DNA of 64,000 nt from Protula sp. h YS-2021 (Eukaryota > Annelida > Polychaeta > Sabellida > Serpulidae), in contig OX457026.1 in assembly GCA_949752745.1 (NCBI GenBank), positions 40,838,394 through 40,902,393 of the forward strand, given 5' to 3'. The notes beneath the pieces were generated by a model. It was not told the origin of the DNA and made no database searches. It saw only the letters and a list, made by a program, of their open reading frames with translations. Position numbers and translations under genes: made by a program. Shown one piece after another: positions 24,515 to 36,115 of the stretch (position 1 is its first letter; every line of letters starts with the position of its first letter).

Positions 24515-26250
24515 TTAGGCGGTGTATAATGCAGTGTATTAGTGAAAAATTATACACACCACAAACAAAAGATTGCATAATCCGGAGTGGTTTGACCGTG
24601 GATACAGCTTTTGGAACACCCAATCTAGGATGGCACTAGGCCAGCGTTTAATTAAAAATCAATAAATGATAGGGTGAGGAATATCCAGACCATGGATAGT
24701 CTACGCTGAGAGCCGTACTCCAAATGCCCTGGGAAACTTCAAAGCGGAGGTTTCGTCAAGAACATGTGGACCCTAATTAATTCTAATTGGCGTGGGAAAA
24801 ATGAAAAAGAGGCTAGTGACGGGATCGTGTCTCAGTCATTTGTTTCTTTAAGTTTTGTCCGGGATAGTACTCACCATTATTTACAGCAGCATCACCACAT
24901 TTGGAAGAGTAACTATGAACAAACATGTGCAACGTTAAAAGTTTCAGAGGTTTTGATCTTTGACATTGGCAGTGTTTCCTTCAGCTTTGAAATTCATTGG
25001 TGGCCAGTATTCAACATCTATTCATGATACCATCTTATAGCACACCCGAAAAATATATTTTACGGTCAGAGAATTGATTTCTGCATTTCTGCATAAATTA
25101 CAACTTTTTTGCATTATGGCCCACTTAAAAATGATCGGAGACACCGATAACTATTATTCAAAGCGGTTATATTAGAAATGGAATGTTTTGCACTAGGTTC
25201 CCTATTATCGTCCAATGTTCCCTATTATCGCCTACAAGAAAAATATCATATTTCACATATGTTTGGGGTCATAGGATTCATTCCTGCACTTTTACAGCAG
25301 AAAGTACGACTTTCTTGCATTATCGCCCAATGTTTCCTATTATCACCCACTTGAAAAAATCATAGAACTGATCAACTGACATCAAAATTACTGAAATCAT
25401 TCAAGTCCAACCAGAAGTACTTGCATGCAGCATATTGTGCCCCTGTCCAAATGGAAACTTTGCTTTTTTTTTAGAAAAAATGGAAATTTGCAAACTTTGA
25501 AGCTCAGTAGATTCAAAAATAAGTCGAAATTCAAAAATCGAAACAAGTACTTTTTGACCCCTTAGTCCTAGTTTCCTCATAAATTTTCGGAATGTTCCTA
25601 TGAAAAATGAGGGACTAGATAGGTTTTTTCATATTTTACTCAAATTGGTAATAAAATCGGCAAAAATGGTTTAAAATTGCCCCATGTCTATAGCCCTGTT
25701 GGCTGAAAAGCCAACTGGGCTAAAAGCTACCGGAGCCGGTCGACAGGTGGTTTTGTTATTCACTGCAATATTTGTGAGAAAATCCAGCATGGCCAAAAAC
25801 ACATGCCTAGGTGACCGTGGCAGTGCTTACATTTATATTTCCGAATTGACTTATATAGTCTATGTACAATCATATGTGAGAGTGGGAGAGTGCAAAAAGT
25901 TTAGCAATGTATCACCAGATCAATAAATGGGATGAGCAAAGAAAAGTAAGTCTAACTAGACCGATTTCGCAACCGAGTTGCGAAACAAACACTTGGGATG
26001 CTAAAAAATACTTATTGACTGAGCTATCTTATTTCAGTTTTTAAATTCGCATTTTGATTCTTGATTCTGTTCCGGCTTAGGTTTGCATGGAGAATGAAAA
26101 TTTTCAGACACAATTAACATTCCTGTTATAATTTAAAATTAGATGCTAAAATTAGATATTAAATAAAACCTAGCCATTTGGAAACAACTAAAGAACACAG
26201 CAATACTTTATAGAAGATCAACGATGTTAGAAGCACATGCTAACCGTTTT
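24515..26250. other. Non-coding stretch
   Basis: No gene is recognised. The motif (C)CCTATTATCG(C)CC recurs at about 25199, 25219 and 25319 and again near 56276, marking a diverged dispersed repeat. Confidence 0.35.
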
Positions 26251-27120
26251 CGAGATATAATTCTACTTTCGGTTTTTTACCTTGACCGTGCTCCAAAAGG
26301 CAAAGGTCACGGAGGTACCTCTTATGTAACGTTGTTTAGTCCCATATGATCGAAAATGAGCTGAAATTCACTGTATCTCTAACTGTTTTAGAGATAATGG
26401 TCAACTTCCGGTTTTTACCTTGACCGTGACCCAGAAGGTCAAGGTCACCAAGGTACCTCTTATGTAACGTTGTTTAGGCCCAAAGGATCGAAAATGAGCT
26501 CAAAATCGCTCTATCTCTAACCAATTTCGAGATAATAGTCAACTTCCGGTTTTTACCTTGACCGTGACCCAGAAGGTCAAGGTCACCGAGATACTTCTTA
26601 TGAAACGTTGTTTAAGCCTAAAGGGTCGAAAATGAGCTCAAAATAGCACTATCTCTAACCGTTTTCGAGATAAGTCGGCCTGTTGTTAACGGCGCGTGAA
26701 GTCACGTGACCTTTGACCTTGACCCTCAAGGTCAAGATTAGTGATCAAAGTTTTCCTCCTACAGAGTACGTTTTATGTATTCAAGCTGGGATTTGAGCAC
26801 CTTTATGGCTACTTTTCGTGATTAATAGGAGCTTCAAAAATATTTTGATCTCACTTTGACCTTGACCTCTGAGGTTTCAGGTCAAAAAATTTGCGGATTT
26901 GACGACAACTCATTACACTGTATGTCTCTGCCACATGCCATCTTTCTACGACAACCACTTTGAGGTAAAAAATACTTTGACCTCAATTTGATCTTGACCT
27001 TCAAGGTCAAAAGTTTTTTGTGTATTTGACGACATCTCATCACCCTCTATCACTGTACCAAATTCCATCGTCCTACGTTAATAGTGTAGGAGGAGTTTTC
27101 TGGGAACCCCCGTGACGGAA
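26251..27120 (+). repeat. 138-bp tandem repeat rich in AGGTCA half-sites
   Basis: Units start with GAGATA(A)T at 26252, 26391 and 26529, with a partial start at 26667 (periods 139, 138, 138). Each holds CTTCCGGTTTTTACCTTGAC and GAAGGTCAAGGTCACC. Downstream to about 27120 related text keeps TTTGACCTTGACC words. TCAAGGTCA occurs at 26439-26447 and 26577-26585, and a perfect DR1 (AGGTCAAAGGTCA, minus strand) at 26707-26719. No protein is encoded. Confidence 0.75.
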
Positions 27121-27740
27121 AAAAGGAAAAAAAGGGCTGAAATTTCGAGAAAAACTACAAATTTATACCCATTTGCAAACGAAGTTTGCAAGTGGGAATT
27201 ATGCACCTATCGAGGTTTTCGAAATAATCTATCGTCATAAAATAGTAAGAGTGATCAACAAATGAACACTACACAGTTATCACTAAAACAGTTCCGTAGC
27301 ATTCAATATATTCACGAATTATAACGCAGTTATTTGTAAAAAAAAATTAATAAAAAACAACATTTGCTCTCCGTGCTCAACTTTTGACTGACTGCAGCAT
27401 TGAAAAAAAAGCCCAGCTTATCACAGCCACCTACTTACAAAACAACAGTACTGCATGGACACCTAGCCACAGAGTAGCTTTTCATTATGGGAGAGGCCAC
27501 AAGCCACATACAGCCGTACTGATATGCATCATACATAATCGCGTGCCCGCAATAGGCACCTTGTACTGTGTGATGTGCGTTTTAATACACTTGTGTGCAT
27601 TTCGGGGGGGGGGGGGCGTTTTACAGGGCATTAGAGAGTTTAAAGTAACTTTTATCCGTCAATTGGTATTCAGTTAAGCGTTGTGTATACTAATAACAAA
27701 AATTTCCGCTTTAAAACCGACCAGGAAAAAAAATCGAAAA

Positions 27741-27905
27741 ATGACGTCATTATGACGTCATACGCTAAAATTAAGGCTTTCACGAGGTCCTTTGTCACAA
27801 AGTAGTCTCATAACGTATTTGACGCCAAATCTCTAGCTCCAGCGGTTTTGAAGATATTAAACTCTAAAATATTCATGACGTCATAAGATGCGGAAGATGA
27901 CGTCA
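27741..27905 (+). promoter_or_regulatory. Four CRE-type palindromes (TGACGTCA)
   Basis: TGACGTCA occurs at 27742-27749, 27753-27760, 27876-27883 and 27898-27905, in two close pairs. This is the consensus bound by CREB/ATF-type bZIP proteins. The sites sit in repeat-like non-coding sequence with no gene start next to them, so a regulatory role is only possible. Confidence 0.35.
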
Positions 27906-28060
27906 TACGTAAAAAAATTTTCGCGTGGATCGAGTTTACCACACATCCTATCTGTGTGCCAAGTTTCACTTTCCTAGCTCAAACGGTCTCGGAGGAGAAG
28001 CGCGGAAACCAAGTGACGAAGAATAACAAAAAAACGAAATATGAAAAAAAAAATTAAAAA

Positions 28061-28210
28061 AAGGGAAGAAAAGAGAAATGTACGGAATTCGAGGGAAATT
28101 TAAAATCTCCTTGGGACGTTGTCCCAAGTGTAAAAAAGGGAAGAAAAGAGAAATGTACGGAATTCGAGGTAATTTAAAATCTCCTTGGGACGTTGTCCCA
28201 AGTGTAAACT
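28061..28210 (+). repeat. 75-bp direct duplication
   Basis: AAGGGAAGAAAAGAGAAATG starts at 28061 and again at 28136. Both units include GTACGGAATTCGAG and the hairpin CTTGGGACGTTGTCCCAAG. Confidence 0.9.
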
Positions 28211-28304
28211 AGAGAGGACAGTGCACAGCAAAATCAGTGTACCCGAATATGTCAAATATATTTATTCGTCAGCCATTGTTTTTGTTTTTGTAAAAAAAAT
28301 GTAT

Positions 28305-28676
28305 CCCCCGACAGAAAGCCTCACTCCAAACCTCCGCCTTTTTCCAACACTTGAACTTTCCTTTATATGGTCACCAAAAGTTTCACTGAAATCTGTTTGC
28401 GAGCTTTGGTGGAATCGTATTTACAAAAAGCACCTCTACCACAGTGTCGAATGTAATTTTCAAAGTGAAAGTAATATTCAAGGTCCAACAAAAGTTTTCG
28501 CTTCTCTTGCACAATTAAATCTTTATATCTCCATGAGAGATAAATATGAATTAGGTATAATCCTGAAAAAAACCGGTTCTAACATATTATCATTATTACG
28601 CATAACCAATCAAGTCCAATGGCAATGCGCACGACAAGAATTGAATTTACCATTAATGCTTCAAGTCATGCTTTGA
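28305..28676 (+). CDS. Unrecognised open reading frame (hypothetical)
   Basis: An open frame enters from the 75-bp repeat and runs to a stop at 28674-28676. The part after the repeat (about 120 residues) has non-repetitive composition (for example SVCELWWNRIYKKHLYHSV) and no recognisable domain. There is no start context, splice signal or paralogue in the window to support it. It may be a decayed retroelement fragment. Confidence 0.2.
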   Translation, partial: PPTESLTPNLRLFPTLELSFIWSPKVSLKSVCELWWNRIYKKHLYHSVECNFQSESNIQGPTKVFASLAQLNLYISMRDKYELGIILKKTGSNILSLLRITNQVQWQCARQELNLPLMLQVML

Positions 28677-28771
28677 CCCTACATAAACTTTCAAGGTCAC
28701 CAAATTAACTCACACACACCCACAAACACACATATATATATATATAAATATATGCATATCTCTCTCTCTGC

Positions 28772-28965
<194 letters not shown>

Positions 28966-29022
28966 ATGCGGCTTCGTCGGGAAACAAGACGAATTGGTGT
29001 GTATCACGTTGCAATGTTAAAG

Positions 29023-29049
29023 TGAAACGGACCGAATTTCGGTCCGTTT
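29023..29049 (+). repeat. Perfect 13-bp palindrome
   Basis: GAAACGGACCGAA and TTCGGTCCGTTTC are exact reverse complements separated by one base. Related GCGAAAC/GTTTCGC words recur around it up to 29120. Confidence 0.8.
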
Positions 29050-30594
29050 CGCATTTTGGTCGGGTCGTCCGTTTCGCAAATCTGTGTAAGGGGCTCATTT
29101 TGCGAAACAGGACGTGCTCTTTCACCTGAGACCACATGCCTATTTCGCAGAAATTTACAGAGACCTTCAAAATTTCTGTGTAAAATAGTTCTCACACCAA
29201 CATATAGGTGGCTACCTACCATGAACTCTGTGTGAGAAAAGCACGTGGAACGAGAGCCAATCAGAAGGCGTACACATCTTTCGATCTGTGTGAAATCTAT
29301 TTTTATATCATATTTCAACCAATCAGGTGCTAGCACATGTGTCAGGGGAGCGCGACCACGTGTTGGAATGGACCCGGCCCCGGGTGGTTGTCTACTTTTT
29401 GGCCTACATTTTAGTAGATTCTGGGGTGGCATATCCGTATAATTGTATTTAAAACAGGAAGAATAATATCGCAAATACGTTTTAAAGTTATTTATTGTTT
29501 TGTTTGTACCCTATAAATCTCAAAAATCAAAGTTAAAGTTGAGGGTAAACAAGGCAACACCCCTTTTGGTAGTGGACGATAATACCAGAAAGTTTCCACT
29601 TCATTTTTTAAAGTACATATTTTTGTTTAACTGAAGCAAAGTGTCACATAATTTATTAAGCAATCGTTAGGGTTTGTTTATCTTCGTAGATTCTTGTTTT
29701 TTTTTTTAAACCAAGTCATTCGTTTGACATATTATTCTCGGTTTCTTTATGTAAGCCGGTCTGTTTCGCAAGCCTCATGTATGCGTGTTGTGTGTGAATT
29801 GCAGTCACTTTAAACTCTCAGTACAATTTATAACCTTTTGTTGTGCGAACAGGCGTGTTTCGTATCCGTACATGTCTTATTTACACTCAATCTTTCTGTG
29901 GCTAGCGCTGAAATTGACTTAATCTCTCATTACTTGATGCCCTTAAACTTGACTGCTGTGTTCACCAAATTCTCCCAAATTCGCCTGGTTTCGCTGTGTA
30001 GAGGCAGGTTCTTGAGTGATGCCATTTTATATTTTTCTGGGGTGTACAAGCGTGTGTCATGTGCGTACAAGTCTAATATACACTCAGCCTTTCCGTCAAT
30101 ATCACTTAAACTGAGTTTCGTTTCTCACTGCTTGGTGACCTTTATCTTAATTGTGCTGTCTTTTTTTTAAATTCGGCTTATTTCACTTTGACTGAAACTA
30201 ATACTCCAAAACTGCATTTTTGTATTAGCGCAAATAGAATGGGTGCGCGACCTCCCCCGCTCCTCCCTCCCCTCCCGTCCCTAGAGCAAAATGCAATGGT
30301 AAAGCCTATTAGTCATAAAAAAATGTTTAACACTGTTAAACTTAAGATTTTTGCAGGCGCGAACTCCCTCCCCCTCTCCCATATACAACCACTGCGAAAT
30401 TGGTAGTTGATAAACGCATTAAAATCGGCTTATTTTATTCACTGCAGGACGCAATCCTTCAAAAATATGTTGCTCCATTAGTGTAGCTAGTGGGAGACAA
30501 TGACGTGCAACACCCCTCCCTTTATCGAAAAAAATATCACTTTAACTGAGTTTCACTGTCCTTAATCTTGAGTATGCTTTATTTAAAAAAAAAA

Positions 30595-30597
<3 letters not shown>
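29050..30597. other. Non-coding stretch
   Basis: No gene is recognised. The words TTTCGC and GCGAAA are frequent, and a paired piece TATTTTTCTGGGGTGTACAA/GTGCGAACAGGCGTG around 29840-30080 suggests a weak internal duplication. Confidence 0.35.

Positions 30598-30646
<49 letters not shown>
30598..30646 (+). repeat. (GA)n microsatellite
   Basis: About 24 GA units after a poly-A run. Confidence 0.95.
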
Positions 30647-30650
<4 letters not shown>

Positions 30651-30920
30651 GATTCGTTTCCCATTGACTTTACGTTTTGGCACATCAAAACGGCTTTTTT
30701 TCGAGCGAAAAATTGTAGTATTTGTACTGTTAAATTGGCGCAACAACGGGGTGGGGGACATTCGGGGTAAACCCAACCCTTTCCCCAAAAGCGAAATGCT
30801 CTGGTAAAGTCTAGAAGTGAAAAAAAAATTTGCCGGCCAGATCCCCCTCACCCTTCTTCCTCCTCTCTTGCACGCGCCAACTGCGAAATTGAAGTTGATA
30901 AACACACGGAAACGGCTATT

Positions 30921-31332
30921 CGCAGTTGATTTGCTTGCATCTGTGAACGGCCTAAAGTGAGAGATTCTCACGCACATGTGATAGGCTGATTGTGTATTAT
31001 TGTGCGCTGTTTTATTTGTTTGAGCACTACTTTTATGATTGGCTTGCCTTGTTACTATTTACACGCGAAAAATGTCATATCTATCTTCCATATATGGTTC
31101 TCAGATCCCCCCCCCTCTCCATCCACACCCCCGTCCTCCTTCACGGCGGAATTGCCAGTTCAAACACGTATCAGCTCTATTGCGCAGTTGATTTGCTTTG
31201 ATCTGTGAACGGGCTAAAAGCTCGAGATTCCCACGCTCATGACAGGCTAACTGTATATTATTGTGCGCTGTTTTAATTGTGGGAGCACTACTTTTATGAT
31301 TGGCTTGCCTTGTTACTGTTTACGCGCGAAAT
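30921..31332 (+). repeat. 262-bp tandem duplication
   Basis: CGCAGTTGATTTGCTT starts at 30921 and 31183. Both copies continue through GTGAACGG, TATTATTGTGCGCTGTTTTA and GAGCACTACTTTTATGATTG. The second copy stops at about 31332. Confidence 0.85.
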
Positions 31333-31582
31333 AATCCGTTATTTTGTTAAGGTTTTTTGTCGTTAAAATGCTTGTTTGGTGATATCTTTTAGCTTGTGTT
31401 AGTTTATAAAAATATGGCAGGGTTTGGAATGAAATTATCTGCGAAACACTAGACTGTGTACATGAACTTGAATGCTTTTTTTACTCAGTATGCAAATTAA
31501 CCTGTCACGCGCGCGTCTTTGTTCTTGGTGACATCACTTTCAATGCAGAAAGCGTCCAGGACACATGTGGATAATTTTTGAA

Positions 31583-34500
31583 AAATTAGAAGTGGATAAA
31601 AAGTTAATGATGATATGCCTGAAAGGTAAATACACACATGTTAAAAGGGCGATTATTTTGTGAATCACGAGAAAATGTTGTTTTAGCGTGTTTGGTGTGA
31701 TTTGTGGCATTTTTTTTAAGAATGTGTAAGATGCTGCTGGAAAAATACAGGCTTAATTGTGAGGGCGGCAAATTCTGGGCTAACATCTCTTTTCATTTTA
31801 CGGATTTAAGTGTTTAGGAATGTTTGCTCAGAAAATTGTTGCTCAGTTTCGCTTGCTGTCGATGTGTTCTTTTGATGGATTTCTTGGTTTACAATTTTAT
31901 GTAAGTGGCCACTGCTGGGAACTAGCTCTTTTAGGCCCGGTCCTTGGGACCCGGGTCTTTGAAAAAGGAGGGTCCAAAGCTATTTAGGGAGGATCCGAAC
32001 CGTGTTAAGATGAAATAGGGCGCAAGAAGACATGATTTTTTGCGGCTCAGTCGGAGTCTGGGTAGCCAAAAAGGAGGGTCAATTTCCAGCCCTGTTAATA
32101 CGTACCCAGACTTTTGCCAATTTTAACCCCCCCCCCCTCCCCTGAATGCAGTCTGGATGCTTTGCCCCCCCCCCCTCCACCTTGAACGCTTTAAAGAATA
32201 AGCTAAGTCGCACTTTTGACTTTTGCGGAAAAATTTTTGCGTTTCGACTGAATTCAGATGGGATTAGGATGTAAATGATAGAAAAAAAAAAACGGCATGG
32301 ATGGTCTCTTAGAATGTAAAAAAAAAATCGGTCAGTTTCGCGCAGTTATAGCTTGTGCTGTCGGCTCATACCTAAGATTGGGATTCCTTCTTGCTACTCC
32401 GTGAGGGACTACACATACAACGGTCAGAGAGATTTTGAATGTCCCATATCAGAATAATGTGGCAGGGGGCCCCGATATGGCCATAGCAGTAAAAAAAAGA
32501 TAGAAAAATGACAATGCTATACAAAATGTATCCGGTCACTTGTCGGTTAGTTTCGCTAAGATTTATGGATTGTGTTGTCGTTATTTCAAATTCCCAATAT
32601 ATTCAGCTAATGATAATTCTCTTATTGCTTTCACAGATGCCGCTGAAAAAAGGGTGCATTAAAAAGACAAAGGTCCCAGAGAAGTTCGTTGATCTGCAGC
32701 GCTACAGAGCAGGTGACGTTGTGCTTCACATGTATAGAGGGAAGTGGTGGCCTGCACGTGTGGAAGGCCGGGACCCTGACGGAAGTATAGAAGTCTCGTT
32801 TTGCGGTTTTGACTTTGCGTAAGTTCTTAAACATTTTTCTATTGCTTTCCTGTAAAACCAGGTTGATTTAGATTCCCTTTTGTTTTTGCGTGTTCTTGTG
32901 GAATGATGACGTCCTATTCGCCGAAATTATACTTTTGTAGAGTTGAAAGACCAGTGTATTGTAGCATTGTTTTGCTCCTGTAATAACTGAAAAAAAACTT
33001 GACAAGGACAGAAGTGACGTCCTTACAGCCGCTAAGAGTGATGCATGATTTCAAAACATTCTTTCATTTTTAGTCCGGAGACAGTTTCCGATCCCAGGAA
33101 GCTCAAACCGTTTCCTATGGCTGTGGGAATTGGTAATATGTTATTAAGAAACAACAGATTTTTTTCTTTCCCTGTGATTGGGTTAAATGTCTGTTTTGTC
33201 GTTTTATGGTTTGCCAATCTCCGTTTCCGTTGAGTTTTGCATGATAGTGCTTCATAAGTTTGCAGGTTCGATTATCTAGCCGGAAGCATCAGACCCAAAA
33301 GGACTTGTATTTTTTCAGTATCCTAGAAGAAGTGCTTAATCCCTGTATTGCCAGTTGCACGTTCTCATTGCTAAACGGACTGTATATGCGAGATTTTACT
33401 TATTCGTATACCACCTATTTTTAAATTTTCTCTTAGTTGTCTGTTCCCTCTGTAACTTGCGTGGAAGGGAAATTGAAGTGACCATTGTGTACGTGTAATT
33501 TTTGTGCTCACGCCTTTGAATTATGAAAAAGTATCGTTTTTCTTTACGCACTGTGTGTTTTCGCATGGTTTTCGGGAATGATTTATGTGCGTCTAAACTT
33601 GTATGGAATGAAATGTGGAATGATTAAGCATTCCGTCATTTTTTCTGCAGAAGAGGTGTCTAAATACCCCGGGAAGGGATACATCAAGGCCTGGGCAGAA
33701 GCCGCAAAGAGGTTATGCGGCAGGGATCAGAGCCACTTGACCCATTTTGTGGGTGAAATTGTTGGGGGACCGGTTAAAGATGACAGTTCGGATGTTAACC
33801 AAGCCTGTAGACAGATGAAGAAAGCAGCGGAAAATATCCCTGCGCGGGTAAAAAATTAAAAGTGGATAAAAAGTTAATGAGGATATGCCTGAAAGGTAAA
33901 TACACACATGTTAAAAGCGCGGTTATTTTGTGAATCACGAGAAAATGTTGTTTTAGCGTGTTTGGTGTGATTTGTGGCATTTTTTTAAGAATGTTTAAGA
34001 TGCTGCTGTAAAAATACAGGCTTAATTGTGAGGATGGCAAATTCTGGGCTAACATCTCTTTTCATTTTACGGATTTAAGTGTTTAGGCATGTTTGCTCAG
34101 AAAATTGTTGCTCAGTTTCGCTTGAAAATGCTGTCGATGTTGTCTTTTCATGGATTTCTTGGTTTACAATTTTTTGTAAGTGGCCACTGCTGGAAACTAG
34201 CTTTTTTAGGCCCAAGGACCCGGGTCTTTGACAAAGGAGGGTCCAAAGCTCTTTAGGAAGGATCCGAACCGTGTTAAGATGAAATAGGGCGCAAGAAGAC
34301 CTGATTTTTCGCGGCTCAGTCGGAGTCTGGGTAGCCAAAAAGGAGGGTCTCGGACCCCTGCCAATTTCCAGCCCTGTTAATACGTACACAGACTTTTGCC
34401 AATTTTAAACCCCCTCCCCTGAACGCAGTCCGGATGCTTTGGCCCGCCCCCTCCACCTTGAACGCTTAAAAGAATAAGCCAATTCGAACTTCGACTTTTG

Positions 34501-36115
34501 CAGAAAAATTTTTGCGTTTCGGCTGAGTTCAGATGGGATTAGGATGTAAATGATAGAAAAAAAAACTGCATGGATGGTCTCTTAGAATGTAAAAAAAAAT
34601 CGGTCAGTTTCGCGCAGTTATAGCTTATGCTGTCGGGTCATACCTAAGATTGGGATTCCTTCTTGCTACTCCATGAGGGATTCCACATACAACGGTTAGA
34701 GTGATTTTGAATGTCCCATATCAGAATAATGTGGCAGGGGGCCCCGATATGGCCATAGCAGTAAAAAAAGATAGAATAATGACAATGCTATACAAAATGT
34801 ATCCGGTCACTTGTCGGTTAGTTTCGCTAAGATTTATGGATTGTGTTGTCGTTATTTCAAATTCCCAATATATTCAGCTAATGATAATTCTCTTATTGCT
34901 TTCACAGATGCCGCTGAAAAAAGGGTGCATTAAAAAGACAAAGGTCCCAGAGAAGTTCGTTGATCTGCAGCGCTACAGAGCAGGTGACGTTGTGCTTCAC
35001 ATGTATAGAGGGAAGTGGTGGCCTGCACGTGTGGAAGGCCGGGACCCTGACGGAAGAATAGAAGTCTCGTTTTGCGGTTTTGACTTTGCGTAAGTTCTTT
35101 AACATTTTTCTATTGCTTTCCTGTAAAACCAGGTTGATTTAGATTCCCTTTTGTTTTTGCGTGTTCTTGTGGAATGATGACGTCCTATTCGCCGAAATTA
35201 TACTTTTGTAGAGTTGAAAGACCAGTGTATTGTAGCATTGTTTTGCTCCTGTAATAACTGAAAAAAAACTTGACAAGGACAGAAGTGACGTCCTTACAGC
35301 CGCTGAGAGTGATGCATGATTTCAAAACATTCTTTCATTTTTAGTCCGGAGACAGTTTCCGATCCCAGGAAGCTCAAACCGTTTCCTATGGCTGTGGGAA
35401 TTGGTAATATGTTATTAAGAAATGACAGATTTTTTTCCTTCCCTGTGATTGGGTTAAATGTCTGTTTTGTCGTTTTATGGTTTGCCAATCTCCGTTTCCG
35501 TTGAGTTTTGCATGATAGTGCTTCATAAGTTTGCAGGTTCGATTATCTAGCCGGAAGCATCAGACCCAAAAGGACTTGTATTTTTTCAGTATCCTAGAAG
35601 AAGTGCTTAATCCCTGTATTGCCAGTTGCACGTTCTCATTGCTAAACGGACTGTATATGCGAGATTTTACTTATTCGTATACCACCTATTTTTAAATTTT
35701 CTCTTAGTTGTCTGTTCCCTCTGTAACTTGCGTGGAAGGGAAATTGAAGTGACCATTGTGTACGTGTAATTTTTGTGCTCACGCTTTGGAATTATGAAAA
35801 AGTATCGTTTTTCTTCACGCACTGTGTGTTTTCGCATGGTTTTTGGGAATGATTTATTTGCGTCTAAACTTGTATGGAATGAAATGTGAAATGATTAAGC
35901 ATTCCGTCATTTTTTCTGCAGAAGAGGTGTCTAAATACCCCGGGAAGGGATACATCAAGGCCTGGGCAGAAGCCGCAAAGAGGTTATGCGGCAGGGATCA
36001 GAGCCACTTGACCCATTTTGTGGGTGAAATTGTTGGGGGACCGGTTAAAGATGACAGTTTGGATGTTGACCAAGCCTATAGACAGATTAAGAAAGCAGCG
36101 GAAAATATCCCTGCG
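31583..36115 (+). repeat. 2.27-kb tandem segmental duplication carrying PWWP exons
   Basis: Copy 1 (31583 to about 33850) and copy 2 (about 33853 to 36115) align by eye over their full length with an offset of 2270-2271 bp; for example AGTGGATAAAAAGTTAATGA is at 31591 and 33861. Substitutions and small indels are few in exons and introns alike, so the duplication is fairly recent. The junction lies inside exon 3 of copy 1, near 33846-33852, where the text switches from coding sequence to the AAAAATTAAAAGTGG start of copy 2. Confidence 0.93.
32637..33859 (+). pseudogene. Truncated upstream copy of the PWWP gene
   Basis: Three exons match those of the fuller copy: 32637-32818 (after TTTCACAG, before GTAAGT), 33074-33132 and 33651 to about 33850. 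They encode the whole PWWP domain (KWWPARVEG in exon 1, VSKYPGKGYIKAWAEAAKRL in exon 3). The duplication junction cuts exon 3 before its donor site, and the frame ends within a few codons at 33857-33859. Exons 4 to 6 are absent. Several differences from copy 2 change amino acids (S/R after DPDG, SSDVNQAC versus SLDVDQAY). It could still make a short PWWP-only peptide of about 150 residues, but it is most simply a truncated duplicate. Confidence 0.75.

Noticed and set aside
24000..24610. Possible TIR element with AAACCACTCC/GGAGTGGTTT ends
   Set aside because: The inverted match is only about ten bases and no flanking duplication was found.
34701..34907. Upstream in-frame extension of PWWP exon 1 (start MILNVPYQ)
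   Set aside because: The extension crosses a clear splice acceptor (TTGCTTTCACAG) just before the ATG at 34908 and has intron-like composition; it is open by chance.
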